NCBI RefSeq assembly: GCF_949987515.2
Contig: NC_082684.1
Coordinates: forward strand, 43,738,006 to 43,802,005
Length of the DNA stretch: 64,000 nucleotides
Direction: 5' to 3'
From: Delphinus delphis
Taxonomy: Eukaryota > Chordata > Mammalia > Artiodactyla > Delphinidae
Shown: piece by piece, positions 1 through 11,586 of the stretch
How the letters are laid out: each line of letters begins with the position of its first letter
Position numbering within the stretch: position 1 is the first letter of the stretch
The notes under the pieces: generated by a model
The model's database searches: none
Told to the model about the DNA's origin: nothing
The model's input: the letters and a program-made list of their open reading frames with translations, nothing else
Translations under genes and position numbers: made by a program

Positions 1-2110
1 CTGAAAAATAACTGAACATCCTTGACATGGGGCAGAGCAGGTCTTGTGCCAAAATGGAACTCTCCTTTTGACTTTGGAGCCAAGACCAACATTGTCATAT
101 AAGTTTGATTCTGGATAAGCTTCCGACTGTATGCTTGCCTGCCTGCAGCCTGTGCCAGAAGCAATTCAGAAAAAAGGCTCTCACACTGAACCTCCATGGT
201 GCTGAGGCAGGAAGAGCGCAGGAGAAGAGGGAGCTATTAAAATGGCAGCTGGAGCCTTCTAATGGCTTTCCGTAATCGGCCCCCGCTGTACTAATTTGAT
301 TTTTTGAACTGAAAACCCCAGGATACTGCCCTGAATGACCGAGCTCATGCTGGAAATAGCATCCTTTAAAGTGTGGGTCCAGGGACAGCCTGCATAGTAT
401 AAATAGCTTTAGGAATTAATTTCAAGATATGGGCCACGTAAGTAAGTGACTCCTTAGTAACATTAAGGCATTTTCGAAGATGTACTATTTTCACCTCTTG
501 ATAGATTTTTAATTAAAATAATGACCCAGTGATATGAGAATTAATGCGTCCTCATGATGTGTAATTTCTGTCTAGAAACTGTGGTTCAGCATTACTTATT
601 TGGAGTTCAAAAAAGGTATCTAGTAACCTCACCCATCCTAAACAGAGCCAGAACCAAGAAGTAACCATAAATGGTCCCTGAGTAGCAAACCTTGATGTCA
701 CATGCAGGGAAGATAATGTACTTTGTTTCCCAGAGATCTGCTCAGGCCCACTCTTATAACTTACTCTTGATTTTCATGAAGTTCAAATGCACATGGTTAT
801 CTAGTTTCCAAGCCCAAAGACCAGAAGCATCAGATTATAAGGGCTTCTAATGGACAGTATGCAGCAGCAGCAGGAAGGGTCATCTGACTGATCATAAGGA
901 AAATTTCAGAAAAGTCTCTAAGGAACAAGCAATTGAAAAAGCAGTGAATTGGGAGGTTGTTTAGCATCTGGGGCAAAGAGCCTGCTCATGTCAAATGGCT
1001 TTTGAGTGTGTCACTATATTATATCCTAGAACACCAGTTGGGATTTGTAGTAATGACCTTAAATAATTAAGAGTGTGATGTGATCAGTTTACTCTGGATA
1101 TGACTGCAAAGAAGTATATGATTTCTTGGAAGATTCAGTCCAAATAAAATAAAAGTAACTTTAGCATTGAAAAGGATAATATTTGTCCTACTTGATAAAA
1201 GTCACCCATTTATCAATGAAGCCCGAAGCCAAAGATTTACTATAATTGTTCATTTCTAAGCGAAGGGCATTCTCTGCTCTTTTCTTTAAATCCCCTCAAA
1301 GTCACCAAAATCAATTTGTGTCTAATCTCTGGTGGTCAGGTCAGGTGAAGGCCTTAACCTTTCTCCAAGGCCACGTCTGCTTGTACTTGATTTCCTCTGT
1401 GACTTTGACTTTCTGATCAGCTGGGCAAGGCAAATCCTTATCTTTGCTCAGAATTATTCATAATACTGCTTTCTCTTACTTGCAATAAAGATATAACTAA
1501 CACACCTCTTTTATAGCATTTTGAAAATCTGGTTCTTCTTGCATATATAATTTATACTCTTCCAAATTTCTGGAACAAATATATGTGTCACATGTAATAG
1601 CAAGTGGGAATTTTTGCAGTGTTCTGATTTACAATTAAGGCCTAAAGCTCAAAACAAATGATGTTAGGTATCCCATGAGTCACCCACGACTGGAGCTGGA
1701 CATCTCCCCCCCTCTTTCGTACGCACAGCTCCCTGGGCAGCTAGCTAAAGAGCTACAGAATCTGCCCACAAACCCTCCAACCCTGAGGAGACCCTTGAGA
1801 GAGAGGACAGAGGGAATGTTCTCTGCCTCAAAGCCAAATGAAGTGAGGGGACCCCTGGAGAATCACTCTTATTGACTGAGGGTGCCTTTCAGAAGGTGTG
1901 ACTGGCATAGGGTTTTTACTCACACCACAGACCCATCTTAATGTCTCTGCCAGGCGAGAGGCTGGGAAGGACACTTCCGGTGCCGCTGGGGGACAAGGTG
2001 AGGGGAAACATGAGCATGGAGGCTGGTGCTCGTGTCTGGTCTAGAGAGGCCCCCTGGAACAGCCTGCGCCAGAGGGGATATGCGGAGCTAGGAGGTGCCC
2101 AGTTTTCTGG
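1..2110. other. Single-copy intergenic DNA, no gene seen
   Basis: No reading frame longer than about 66 codons, no recognisable domain and no clear repeat. The stretch around 225-400 mixes TAAT-type cores with balanced base composition and has no repeat-like look, so it could be conserved noncoding DNA, but that cannot be judged from one sequence. Confidence 0.6.
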
Positions 2111-2111
2111 C

Positions 2112-2262
2112 TATTTTTTTAATTAATTTTTATTGGAGTATATTTGCTTTACAATATTGTGTTAGCTTCTGCTGTACAGCAAAATGATATACGTATATAC
2201 ATATCCCCTCTTTTTTAGATTTCCTTCCCATTTAGGTCACCACAGAGCATTGAGTAGAGTTC
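2112..2262 (-). mobile_element. Truncated L1 3' end
   Basis: The plus strand reads 'tttattggagtatatttgc', then 'ttctgctgtacagcaaaatga' (in part) and a degenerate form of 'ggtcaccacagagca'. This is the 3'UTR layout also seen at the left ends of the three large L1s in this window, so the element lies on the minus strand. Only the last 150 bp remain. It abuts an older L1 on its right; the junction is approximate. Confidence 0.75.
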
Positions 2263-3245
2263 CCTATGCCATTATGAATAAAACTGCTATGAAAATTCTT
2301 GTACAAGTTTTTATGAATATATGTTTTCATTTGGTGGGGGTAGTAGATGCCATGGAGTGCAATTGCTAGGTGATAAGGCAGGCGTATGTTTAGTTTTATT
2401 TTAAAAACTGCCACACCTTTTTGCAAACGGATTGTGCCATTTTGTATTCCTCCCAATGTGAATCAGAGGTCCAGTTGCTCTCTTACTGCCAACATTTGCT
2501 GTTGTCAATCTTTTTTATTTTGGCCATTCTGGTAGTTGTTGTAGTGGTATCTTCCTGTGGTTTAATTTGCATTTCTTTTTTTAAAAAATTACTTTATTTT
2601 TGGCTGCGTTGGGTCTTCGTTGCTGTGCACGGGCTTTCTCTAGTTGCAGCGAGTGGGGGCTACTCTTTGTTGTAGTGCATGGGCTTCTCACTGCGGTGGC
2701 TTCCCTTGTTGCATAGCACGGGCTCTAGGCTCACGGGCTTCAGTAGTTGCAACATGCGGGCTCAGTAGTTGTGGCACAGGGGCTTAGTTGCTCCGGCATT
2801 TGGGATCTTCCCGGACCAGGGCTCGAACCCATGTCCCCTGCATTGGCAGGTGGATTCTTAACCACTGCGCCACCAGGGAAGTCCCTTAATTTGCATTTCT
2901 CTGATGACTAATGACATTCGCACATTTGTTGAGGTTAATTGACCATTTATAGATCTCATTTTATGAAGTGTGTGTTCAGATTTTTTTCCATTTTGGGGCA
3001 AAATGTTGTTTACCAAGTTCTTTATTATTTCATTGATACTAGTCATTAGTTAGATATGTTTCTCTCAGTCTATGGCTCACCTATTAATTTTCTTAGTGGT
3101 ATCCATTAATGAACCAGAAGTTCTTAATTTTGATGAAGTCTAATTATCAGATGTTTTGTTTATGATTTTTGTTTTCTGTGACCTCTCTAAGATACCTCTG
3201 ACTACCTCCAGGTCACAAAGTTATTCTGTTTTCTTCTAAAAGTGC
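2262..3245 (-). mobile_element. Old L1 (L1M-type) ORF2 and 3' fragment, split by a SINE
   Basis: Antisense remnants of the C-terminal part of L1 ORF2 are recognisable, for example the region reading 'ttaatttgcatttctctgat' followed by 'gactaatgac', and further on 'cttaattttgatgaagtc'. Divergence from the young L1s in the window is high and there is no open frame. A CHR-type SINE splits it at 2577-2885. Assignment to an ancient L1M-type group is from remembered consensus order, not from an alignment. Confidence 0.7.
2577..2885 (-). mobile_element. CHR-type tRNA-derived SINE with 15-bp target duplications
   Basis: Read on the minus strand it begins 'gggacttccctggtggcgca' (Pol III A box region), continues through a B-box-like 'gggttcgagccc', and ends in an A-rich tail (2577-2595 on the plus strand is T/A-rich). 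It is flanked by perfect copies of ttaatttgcatttct at 2562-2576 and 2886-2900, so this is a complete retroposed insertion into the older L1. This SINE class is diagnostic for cetaceans and their close relatives. Confidence 0.95.
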
Positions 3246-3477
3246 TTCTGACACCTCTTCACCCCCACCCCCAAGGCTGCATTCATTGCCCTGGACCATC
3301 CCCAGAGTAGACATTTCTTTGAGAAGGGTCAGCCCTTCAACCATTCCTCTTGGAATTAAGGGTGGAAACGGGGAGCAGCCCTATCAGACCAGTATATATT
3401 TCTCAAGTCTCCTGGAATCCTGGTGAATAAATATTTCTCCATCCTGTTACATGTACATATCACCTTTATTCCACATC

Positions 3478-3622
3478 CTGATCCCATGAAAGGTATTATT
3501 AGCCCCATTTTACAGATCCAGAAAATGAGACTCACAGAGATGAAGTAATCTGCTCAAAGTCACCCAGCTTCACAACTAGAAATCAAACCTTCAAGTTCTT
3601 GATTCCAAAACTGTGCTCGTCA
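3478..3622 (+). mobile_element. MIR SINE fragment
   Basis: The core 'ccccattttacagatccaga' followed by 'aaatgagactcacagaga', 'gtcacccagcttcacaa' and 'aaatcaaacc' matches the MIR core in the forward orientation. It is diverged, as expected for a mammal-wide repeat. Confidence 0.85.
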
Positions 3623-5085
3623 CTACTCCCCTAAACCTGAGAGTGTACCATTTGTGGTGGCCGTCATTGCAGACCCCATAGCGCTTCACTCCCATTTTAT
3701 TCAGCTGTCATTCCAACTCTCTTATCCCTCCATCTGTATTGCTCATGTTTCTTAATTGGTTTGTCTTACAAAACAGAGACATACTGAAAGTAGTGTATGA
3801 AGATTAACAGGGTTCATGAGATAAGATGCTGACTCAAATTTGAAATACTTTGTTGCCTTTTCTTGAAGGGTTATTTTAGGCAAATTTAAATTTCCATTTC
3901 CTTAAAGAAAATTTTAAATTAGCACCGTGAAATTGTGAAAACTGCTTGGTGGGCAGGGGTGGTGTGCTTAAGGTTTCTGTTTCACATGAAAGGATTCAGC
4001 TTTTGCCAGGGGTCCACTTTTCTGTCTTAACTATGTTATTCTAACTGTAAGTGAAAAAAAACTTACCTTCTAGATCTTTCTTACCATGATGGATAAGAAT
4101 CCAAATAAGGACATCTGGTTTTCATTTATTTTTTTCTCATAGGTTTCCAACACTAAAAAGCATATATCAAGCTCTCTGAAGTAGATATTAAGCATAAATG
4201 AAAGCAATATGTAATACAGAGAAGAGCTTCACTTTTCAGGGGAGTTATTTTACAACTATATAGCATCATGTTAATTTTGTCCTGATTTAACATATTTCAC
4301 AGGGGTCAATAGCTTATCTTTGTGAGCCTAATAGGGGAAAATGCCAGGGACCTGAATTTTTCCTCCATAATAAACCATTAGAGAGCACGTGGGTCATGAT
4401 GTATGTCATCATGGCCCAAGTTTTGGGTTAGAGAGTTGAGATCACTGTTATTGTAATAAATCTTGATTTTTCACTTTTAAATGTGAGTGTCAGGGCTGGG
4501 CTACAGAGCCCCCTGCCCAGGACAAGTACAATGTTTTCAGGACCTTTGTTGACAATGGCCTGGCTGAACTTGGCAGCAGCTGTGAGGTAACAGCAGAAGG
4601 TGATGGACCTTAGGAGTGAGCAACAGGTAATGGAGCACTTAGGAAGAAGCATGTGACTTCTGGGAATGTCACAGCTGGTGCTGTGACTCAGCCCAACTCG
4701 AGAATGTTCTAGATATGTTCTCTGAGCAAAGTAGATCACTGAGCTCCAAAATGCAGACAAGCACCATGTGTCTGAAGCCATGGGACATTTTTCTCTTTTC
4801 TCTTAAGTTGGGTTCTCCTAGAAGCAGATCCCGAGCTAAGGATTCACATCTGAGGAATTTATTAAAGAAATGCTCCCAGGAGCAAGGAAAGCAGGGTAGG
4901 GAAGGAGAAGAAACCAAGAAAGGATGTGGTTTCAAGTGATGTCTCACACTCAGCCTGATTCTCTTGGAAGCTTTAGAATGTTAACTATACCAGGGTTTGT
5001 ATTGCTTCATGCTAAAGAAGCTGGGTTTGTTACCAAACCTGGACTTGGCTCCATTTGCCTGTGCATGTTAAAGCCAATCTACTGA
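3623..5085. other. Intergenic DNA, no gene; possible old repeat at 4805-4960
   Basis: No coding region is supported. The best frame (antisense, 4428-4781, 117 codons) has no domain and ordinary composition. The stretch 4805-4960 ('agaagcagatcccgagctaa', then 'ttattaaagaaatgctccca') looks like a recurrent mammalian repeat, but I cannot name its family. Confidence 0.45.
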
Positions 5086-5087
5086 CA

Positions 5088-5630
5088 CTGGGTTGTGATA
5101 AAGGAAAATACAGTGTTTATTGCATGACAACAAGAAAGGAGAATGGGCAGCACATCTCAAAAGACCCAAACTCCCCAATGGCTTTCAGGGAAAGGTTTTT
5201 ACAGGCAGTGTGAAGGAGAGGGCTGCAGAGTGTGTAATCAGCTAGTGCCAAATTCTCAGATTGGTTGGCATCAAGGGGAAGTTTCGAACATCACCTATCT
5301 TCTGGTTTCAACTGGTCTGGAATCCACATGCCTGAGGTCAGCAGTTTTCATCTGGTGGTGGTCTGCTTCCTGTATAAATGACTTAGGAATGTGTGTCAGA
5401 CCTTGATTTATATCTTTCAGGGAACTGGGAGGGACTAGGAGTCCACTCTGCTATGTGACTGGTTTATAGTCTAAATTGTTACCAGTTTCCTGGCCCAACA
5501 GGTATTCTTTGTTTCTACATCTTCACATTTATTAATCATTAACTCTTGAGCCAGCCTTTAGAGCCTCAGGGGAGGCCTGGGAGACTAAAGCAAAAGCCTT
5601 TTACTTTTACTTCCTTACAAACAGAAACAC
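5088..5630 (-). mobile_element. Probable solo LTR of an endogenous retrovirus-like element
   Basis: Read on the minus strand the segment has a TATA-like 'cctgtaaaaacc' and downstream a polyadenylation signal in 'tgcaataaacactgtatttt' close to a terminal CACAA, the order expected of U3-R-U5. No internal viral genes flank it, so it would be a solo LTR. Family is not assigned and the left and right edges are approximate. Confidence 0.6.
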
Positions 5631-5671
5631 CTTTGTAAGGTGCCCTTAGTTCTGAGGCTCATTCCCTTTAA

Positions 5672-5764
5672 CCTTTATTTATTTTATTAAAGTATAGTTA
5701 ATTTACATTGTTGTGTTAATTTCTGCTGTACAGCAAAGTGATTCAGTTATATATATATATATAT

Positions 5765-5805
<41 letters not shown>

Positions 5806-5990
5806 TTCTTTCTTAGATCCTTTTCTATTATGATTTATCACAGGATATTGAATATAGCTCCCTGTGCTATACAGTCAGACTTTGTTTATCCATTGTAGCT
5901 TGCATCTGCTAACCCCAAACTCCCAACCTATCCCTCCCCCACCCCCCTCCCTTCTGGCAACCACGAGTCTGTTCTTTATGTCTGTGGAGA
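5672..5990 (-). mobile_element. 5'-truncated L1 3' end
   Basis: The plus strand shows 'attaaagtatagttaattta', 'ttctgctgtacagcaaagtg', 'ttatcacaggatattgaata' and 'ccctgtgctatacagtcaga', the reverse complement of a cetartiodactyl L1 3'UTR. A TA microsatellite (5749-5797) has grown right after the 'gattcagttata' segment, and the unit ends in a C-rich run at about 5935-5950. Confidence 0.85.
5749..5797. repeat. (TA)n microsatellite inside L1 3'UTR
   Basis: About 49 bp of TA repeats with two short 'cata' interruptions, followed by a few CA units. It occupies the same place in the L1 3'UTR as the arrays at 12.9 and 35.5 kb. Confidence 0.95.
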
Positions 5991-6585
5991 CTCACTCCCT
6001 TAAAAACATTGGGGCAACATACACAGATGGTCCAGTAGAAGATACCTCACCCTCTCCTTCCCTCCCTCCCCCACACTTATTCACACAAATGTGGGGGAGA
6101 GCGTGTGCATCCGTGAGTGGTTATATTATGGGCGATTTTAATGTTTTCTTTTGTCTACTCTATACTCCTTTTTCTGCCTGAGGTGTTCTCTCTTCCTGGA
6201 AGACCTATATCAAAAGTGACCCCTACCTGATGCCCTTGCCCAGGCTTCCTCCCACTGAAGAGTTCATAGCTCGCATCCTCTCCCTAGAGCACTCCAGGTG
6301 TGTGGCCATCCTCGAAGTTTCAGTATCACAGTTCTTGCTTGGGGTCTCTGTCTCCCTGGGGGCAATGTTGTGGCATCTTTGTATCCACTAGCAAGCCCAG
6401 CCTCCACTAAGCTGAGTGCTGTGCACATACTAGGTCCCTCAGAATGAAACATTCTGAATCTGCCTTGGAGTTTTCTTGACCGCTTCTTGCTTCTCTGAGT
6501 GCCCACAGTCAACTGAAAAGAAAATTAGATATATTCTTTTGGTCATCATCCCTGTTTTACTGTTTCTGTATCAGTTTTGGGTTTT

Positions 6586-6620
6586 TATTTGTGTGTGTGT
6601 GTCTGTGTGTGTGTGTGTTC
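6586..6620. repeat. (TG)n microsatellite
   Basis: An imperfect TG dinucleotide run with one 'tctg' interruption, immediately to the left of an old LTR-like repeat. Confidence 0.9.
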
Positions 6621-6621
6621 T

Positions 6622-6912
6622 TTGCTGTGTAACAAATTACCACAAACTTAATGAGTTATAATGCATTTATTATTTCACAGTTTTGTAGTCAGGAGTCTGG
6701 GCATGGCCTAATTCCTCTGCTTAGGGTCTCCCAAAGCTGCAATCATGGTGTCAACCGAGCAGTGTTCTTAGCTCAGCTGGGGAAGAGTTCATTTCCCAGC
6801 TCATTCAGGCTCTTGGCAGAATTCCTTTCCTCGTGGCTGTAGGACTGAGGGCCCTAGCTTTTTGCTGGCTGGAGGCTGAAGGCTGCCCTCAGGTCCTGGA
6901 AGACTGAAGGTC
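6622..6912 (+). mobile_element. Old LTR, MaLR/MLT1-like
   Basis: The order 'ctgtgtaacaaattaccaca', 'tttattatttcacagttttg', 'caggagtctgggcatggc' and 'ctgcaatcatggtgtcaacc' is that of a widespread mammalian LTR family related to MLT1. The same family recurs at 11.1 kb. The 3' end is not well defined. Class is fairly sure, subfamily is not. Confidence 0.65.
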
Positions 6913-7169
6913 ATTGATGGATCATCTTACCTAGATGAAGCCTGCATGATATTGTGCTGAATGAGGAAAGCAAGCCTGGGTAGAACTGGATAATTTAGAA
7001 CTCTGGGAATATCCCAGTTCAAGTTCTGGGTCTCTCGTCACACTCACCTGTGAGAGGCTGTGATGTGACGAAACTGTCCGTTGTTCCTCACTTTTGGTCT
7101 GTACATGCAACAAAGGGCTTTCCTATTAGCTGAGGAAATTAGCTTAGTACATTCAGTGTCACTGAGATT

Positions 7170-7372
7170 CTGGGAGCAGAGAAATCCCTTTTGAATCCTG
7201 GCTCTACTACTTCCTATCCGATGACCTTGAACAAGCTATTTAATATCCCTGAGCTAAAGTTTCCTCATCCTTAAAATTGAGATAATAATGGTGCTGGCCT
7301 CATAGGGTTGTCAAGAGGATTAAATGAAGAGATCTAGATAAAGTGCTGTACACATAGCTGGCCCATAATTCT
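7170..7372 (-). mobile_element. MIR SINE
   Basis: The plus strand carries the MIR core in reverse: 'ctactacttcctatccgatg', 'accttgaacaagctattta', 'tttcctcatccttaaaattg' and 'ggttgtcaagaggattaaat', then 'agtgctgtacacatagctgg'. Confidence 0.88.
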
Positions 7373-7865
7373 ATGTCTGGTGCCGTCAATATTGGCTATT
7401 GTTATTATCATTGAAAATTTACAGTTGTGGTCCATGTTAGACTTTAGGAGGATGAGAAGAGTCTGGGTGGGCGGTCTGGAAGGCTTGAAATGAGAAATGG
7501 AATATTTTCTACTCTTGCAAGTGTCTTTTCCTCTATGAAACTCTGCTTGTTCTCTGTCTTTAAGGTGCAATGTATGTATGTGTGTTTGAAAGTGTGAGGA
7601 GTGGACGACAAAGGGGAGGAAAGGAGAAGGTGAAAGAAAGTCCCAGTATGGTTTGGCCCCGCCCTGAAGCAGAAACATGTGTTAAATCAGCCCTTGGAGG
7701 AATTGCAGGGGGCAGGGGGGGAAGCACACCCACCCCACACCTTCTTGGGAAGCCAGTGTCACTTTTTACTCTCACTCCTTGGTTAGGCTGTTTTCAAACC
7801 TGGAGCCTCATGTGCCACTGAGGCCTTCTGGTTAATGGCACAGGACTGGAGATCAGAAAGCTTGG

Positions 7866-7914
7866 TTTTCAAAGAAACACCTCCCTAGCTGTTAGGGAGG
7901 TGTTTCTTTGAAAA
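7866..7914. repeat. Perfect 22-bp inverted repeat with 5-base loop
   Basis: The arm at 7866-7887 is the exact reverse complement of 7893-7914, with only gctgt (7888-7892) between them. The right half reads 'tagggaggtgtttctttg' followed by aaaa. A transcript from either strand would fold into a 22-bp hairpin. There are no mismatches, unlike typical miRNA precursors. The simplest origin is a template-switch mutation that copied one arm from the other. Function is unknown. Confidence 0.97.
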
Positions 7915-9985
7915 AGAGCTGATACATTTATTGCCATACATTAAGGGAAGCATTGTTTCCATCCTGAGTTCAGTATAATCCATGGCTGTCTGGCTTCCCA
8001 CCCCCATGCTACCTGTTAAATGGATGTCTGCACTGTTCCAGTGACAAAAGAGAGGCTAACACCCTGGGACCCAGTCATTCCTTAGCAATTTTGAAATCAC
8101 AAGCAGTGTGCTTGCTGAACCTCGGGCTGACATAAATGTGTATTCTCTGCACTTCTGTCTCCAGTTGCTGTCTTGCAATCAACAGATACCTGATTATTAG
8201 TGTCTCTCGAGGTGACGAGCAAAACTAAACCACCCTCATTCTCTTATTAGTTTACAGCCATTAATACTTCCATCAAGGTTTATCAAGTATTTTATTCCAC
8301 ATACAGCATCGTACTGCTATGAGAGATTTATTTTTCCTAGTAAAAGCTGAAAGTCCCAAGTTTTTATATGAACTCTCCCAAACATTGTATGTTGGCAACC
8401 AATGGAAAAAAATAAATAGACTATTTGGACCAACCGAAACGTGCCTGTGAGTTGCCAATTTGTGATCTCTTGCGTGTGCCTTTGCCTCATGTCCCAGGAT
8501 GGTTTGTATTTTCTTGTCATGGAATAAGAAGTGATACTGACCTGTCACTCCTAACGAGGCCCCGGCAGCCTGATTTCACCAGCAGACCAATTTATGGAGA
8601 TCTGCACGTTCTGTGTTTAGTTACCTGTGGTGCTTTCCATCGCCTGAACCCTGAGGAACTAAAGGGTTGACGCTTGTACCAAATGTGTCACTGACAAACT
8701 GGAGAAATCTGCGCAATCACGTTGAGATGTCACGTGTGTGTAACTGTGTCCTGGCTCTGGGGTCCCTGTACTGTAATGGCAGGTCTCTTATTTGGGATTC
8801 CCAGTAGTGCTTTCAGAGGCTGCTGGGTGAACAATAGCAAACAGTTAGGAGGCTTGGCAGCAGGAGGGCCCCTGTAGGTGAGGCTAATACTGTGCTTATC
8901 TGATCTTCCCCTGAAGCACATCAACCCGGGCTCCAGAAGTGGAAGACTGATTGGCATTTGGAGAAAAATGTGAATTCCGTAATTGGGCAACAATTAGTGG
9001 TTAGTTTTACCAAAGGACAAAGGACCACTGTTCTGCTGTTTGCTTTGTTGCTGCTAAATTGTCTTTCGTAATGTTGATGCTAATGAGGAATGTTCTGCAT
9101 CTTGTACAGTAAAACTGAATCAGGAGGGTTCAGGTAGGGGACACAAGGCACACTCAGAACGGGTGATTGAATGGAGTGTAGTAAAGGGACTAGAAGTTTG
9201 GTCGGAGTTATGGGAAACCAACGGGAAATAGTGAAGCAGGAAGCTGCTTCTACCCACGGTCATGAAGCGACCAGGGAAACGAGTGACTTCCCTGAAAAAG
9301 AAACTGTAACTCTAGGAGGGGGCCACCAGATGTGAGTTGTGGTGCTCTTCTAAGAGCACAAGCACTAACAACCATGGCCCAGGGGAGTGACCTCTCTCTC
9401 CTGCCTCCTGTCTCCTACCAGAGCTTCACACTGGCCAGTCCCAACCAGAAACTGGAAGCCTAGGGAGACCAGTTCATTTAGTCCCCAGAAGTCTTCCTCT
9501 GGAAGCACAGCAGGGTGGGAGAGGATGGAGAGTGAGTCTGAAGGGGGAAATGTGGAATATCCAGCACACCTTGTCAACTCTTAGAAGATGTGCTGATCAC
9601 AACATTTCCCTGGTGTCAATGTCAGCTCATTTCTAATGGGCATTAGTTAGTATGGTGCCCAAATTATTAATGATCTATATAACTTCCCTGAAAAATGACT
9701 AGGGAGAAAAAAGGCTCAATCCAAGTTACAGAACTCTGATTATGGTATGAATTTCTGTGCTGTTTTCAAAGGATGCATTGGGAGCTGCTGGAGTGAATGG
9801 TGGCAGCCAACACATGGGCCAGGGTCCTGCACTGTGCTTAAGATAATGCTTTTGATTTGAATGGCTTTCAAATCATGAATACAATTTTCATCTCACCACA
9901 GACCTCACTACTCCCTAATGTTATACCTGTTCTTTATGTTCCTGCTGGCTGTTGAATGCCCTTGAGTTTGTGACCCTAAATCTAA
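7915..9985. other. Single-copy intergenic DNA
   Basis: No gene and no clear repeat. All frames are below 95 codons without domains. The block around 8085-8290 has several TAAT/ATTA cores and looks more like a noncoding regulatory sequence than decayed repeat; this is impression only. Confidence 0.5.
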
Positions 9986-9989
9986 ACCT

Positions 9990-10163
9990 CAGAGGAGTGG
10001 TTCTCAGAGTGTGGCCAGTATTACTGGGAACCTGTTAGAAACACAGATTATCAGACTCCACTCCAGATATACTGAGTCAGGAACTTTGAGAGAGGGGCCA
10101 AGTAAACTGTTTTAACAAACCTTCAGGAACATTCTGATGCTCACCGAATTCTGAGACTCACTT
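9990..10163 (+). mobile_element. MER5A-type hAT-Charlie nonautonomous DNA transposon
   Basis: The sequence follows the MER5A order: 'gtggttctcagagtgtggcc', 'gggaacctgttagaaacac', 'actccactccagatatactg', 'agtcaggaactttgagag', 'tgttttaacaaaccttcag', 'acattctgatgctcacc'. It spans nearly the whole element, with imperfect terminal inverted repeats ('gtggttctcag' and 'ctgagactcac'). Confidence 0.9.
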
Positions 10164-11089
10164 CTGTAGAAGTTAGGACCCTATTCTCCTGTCATATAGG
10201 GCACATTCACTCTGGATCCATAACCTTCATATTCCTTCCCACACAGGAGTTCCGTGTCCTGACTCAAGTCCTTCAGGAAGCTGGCCTTTCTTATCAGTAG
10301 TATTGGGATTGATTCTTACTGATTTATTATTGCTACAGTTATTTTCTGGTTTAAGATCATTGCATTGCCAATACCATGTTAAAAGGTCCATGAAAGGTGA
10401 GAGTGGAACCCAAAAACCAATAATGTTGGGTTGTATGTCTGACTTTCCTGGGTTGGGCTGGTAGAATACTGTAATAAAATAGATCCTGAAAATTCTAAAG
10501 CTTGAGAGCATGATCTGGTAGGCATGAGGGATATATAGGAATAAACCTCTGAAGATGAGAATACATACACTCTCCCTGCTATGGGGCTGCTGTCTGTCTG
10601 GTGAACCTGAGCTCTAGAAGTATTTACCTAGCCAAGCAGAAAAGAGGAAAACAAAACCTAACCTTGGTTTGGTCCCTGGTTCTTCAAACTATTTTGTCTT
10701 GGATTTCTGGAGACTGTCCTGGGAAAACAGGCAGAAATAAGACCATCAAGGATAAAAAGGCTCTTCCCACCTCCTGCTCACTGCTGCCCCCCTAGCCGTA
10801 GTCCCAGTGATTGGCTGTGAGCCCCAGAGGCTCTTGAGGGATTTGAGGTGCCAGAAAGAGCAATGACATGACAGTGACTGGGTGACCATGGACGAGTTCT
10901 TTCATTTCTGTAGACGTGGATCTGCAAAAATGAGAAGGCTGAAAGGGCTGCTCCAGTATTCTTCGATTATTTACCTGGTGACAGGATTGGTCTGCCTGAT
11001 TTAATTTTCACTAAAACTATTGCCTGAGACAATTTACCGTGCAGAAGAAAATTGGCAGTACAAACTGGCATGTGTTGGCCAAGTGGATG
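10164..11089. other. Intergenic DNA without recognised features
   Basis: No coding potential beyond 94 codons and no repeat recognised. Confidence 0.5.
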
Positions 11090-11586
11090 CATTAATTCTC
11101 TATTGCTGCACAACAAATTATCCCACGATGCACAGCTTACAACAACAAATATTTATTATTTCACCCAGTTTCTGACAGTCAGGAATCTGGGAATGGCTTA
11201 ATCGGCCAGTTCTGGCTCTGAGTCTCTCATGAGGTTGCAGTCAAAATGTTTGATGGCTTGATTGGGCTTGACGATCTGTTTTCAAATTTACTCATGATGG
11301 CAGGAGGCTTCAGTTTCTGGCTACATGGGCCTCTTCTCAAGGCTGCTCACATATGGCAGCTGGCTGCCCCCAGAGTGGATGATCTGGTAAGGAAAATGAG
11401 CCATCAGGACAGTGTCGTTGGTACCCTAATCTCAAAAGTGACATGCCATCAGTTCTGATGTATTCTATTGGTCATACAGGCCAAGCCTAGTTCAAAGTGG
11501 GAAGGGACTGCACAAGGGTGTGAACACCAGCAGACAGGGACCATCGGGGTCCTGTCTCGGACCCCATTTTGGAGGCTGGTTACCAC
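11090..11586 (+). mobile_element. Old LTR, MaLR/MLT1-like (same family as 6.6 kb)
   Basis: It starts 'attaattctctattgctgca' and runs through 'caacaaatatttattatttc', 'gtcaggaatctgggaatggc', 'tctctcatgaggttgcagtc', 'ggctgctcacatatggcagc', 'gtattctattggtcatacag' and 'gcacaagggtgtgaacacca' to 'ggaggctggttacca'. This is the nearly full length of the LTR family whose first part is also present at 6622. Open frames through it are fortuitous. Confidence 0.7.

Noticed and set aside
2577..2885. tRNA-like A and B boxes that could suggest a tRNA gene
   Set aside because: They belong to tRNA-derived SINEs with poly-A tails and target duplications. No cloverleaf with intact acceptor and anticodon stems was seen.
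7866..7914. miRNA gene
   Set aside because: The stem is only 22 bp with a 5-base loop and no mismatches, shorter than a normal precursor. No evidence of expression.
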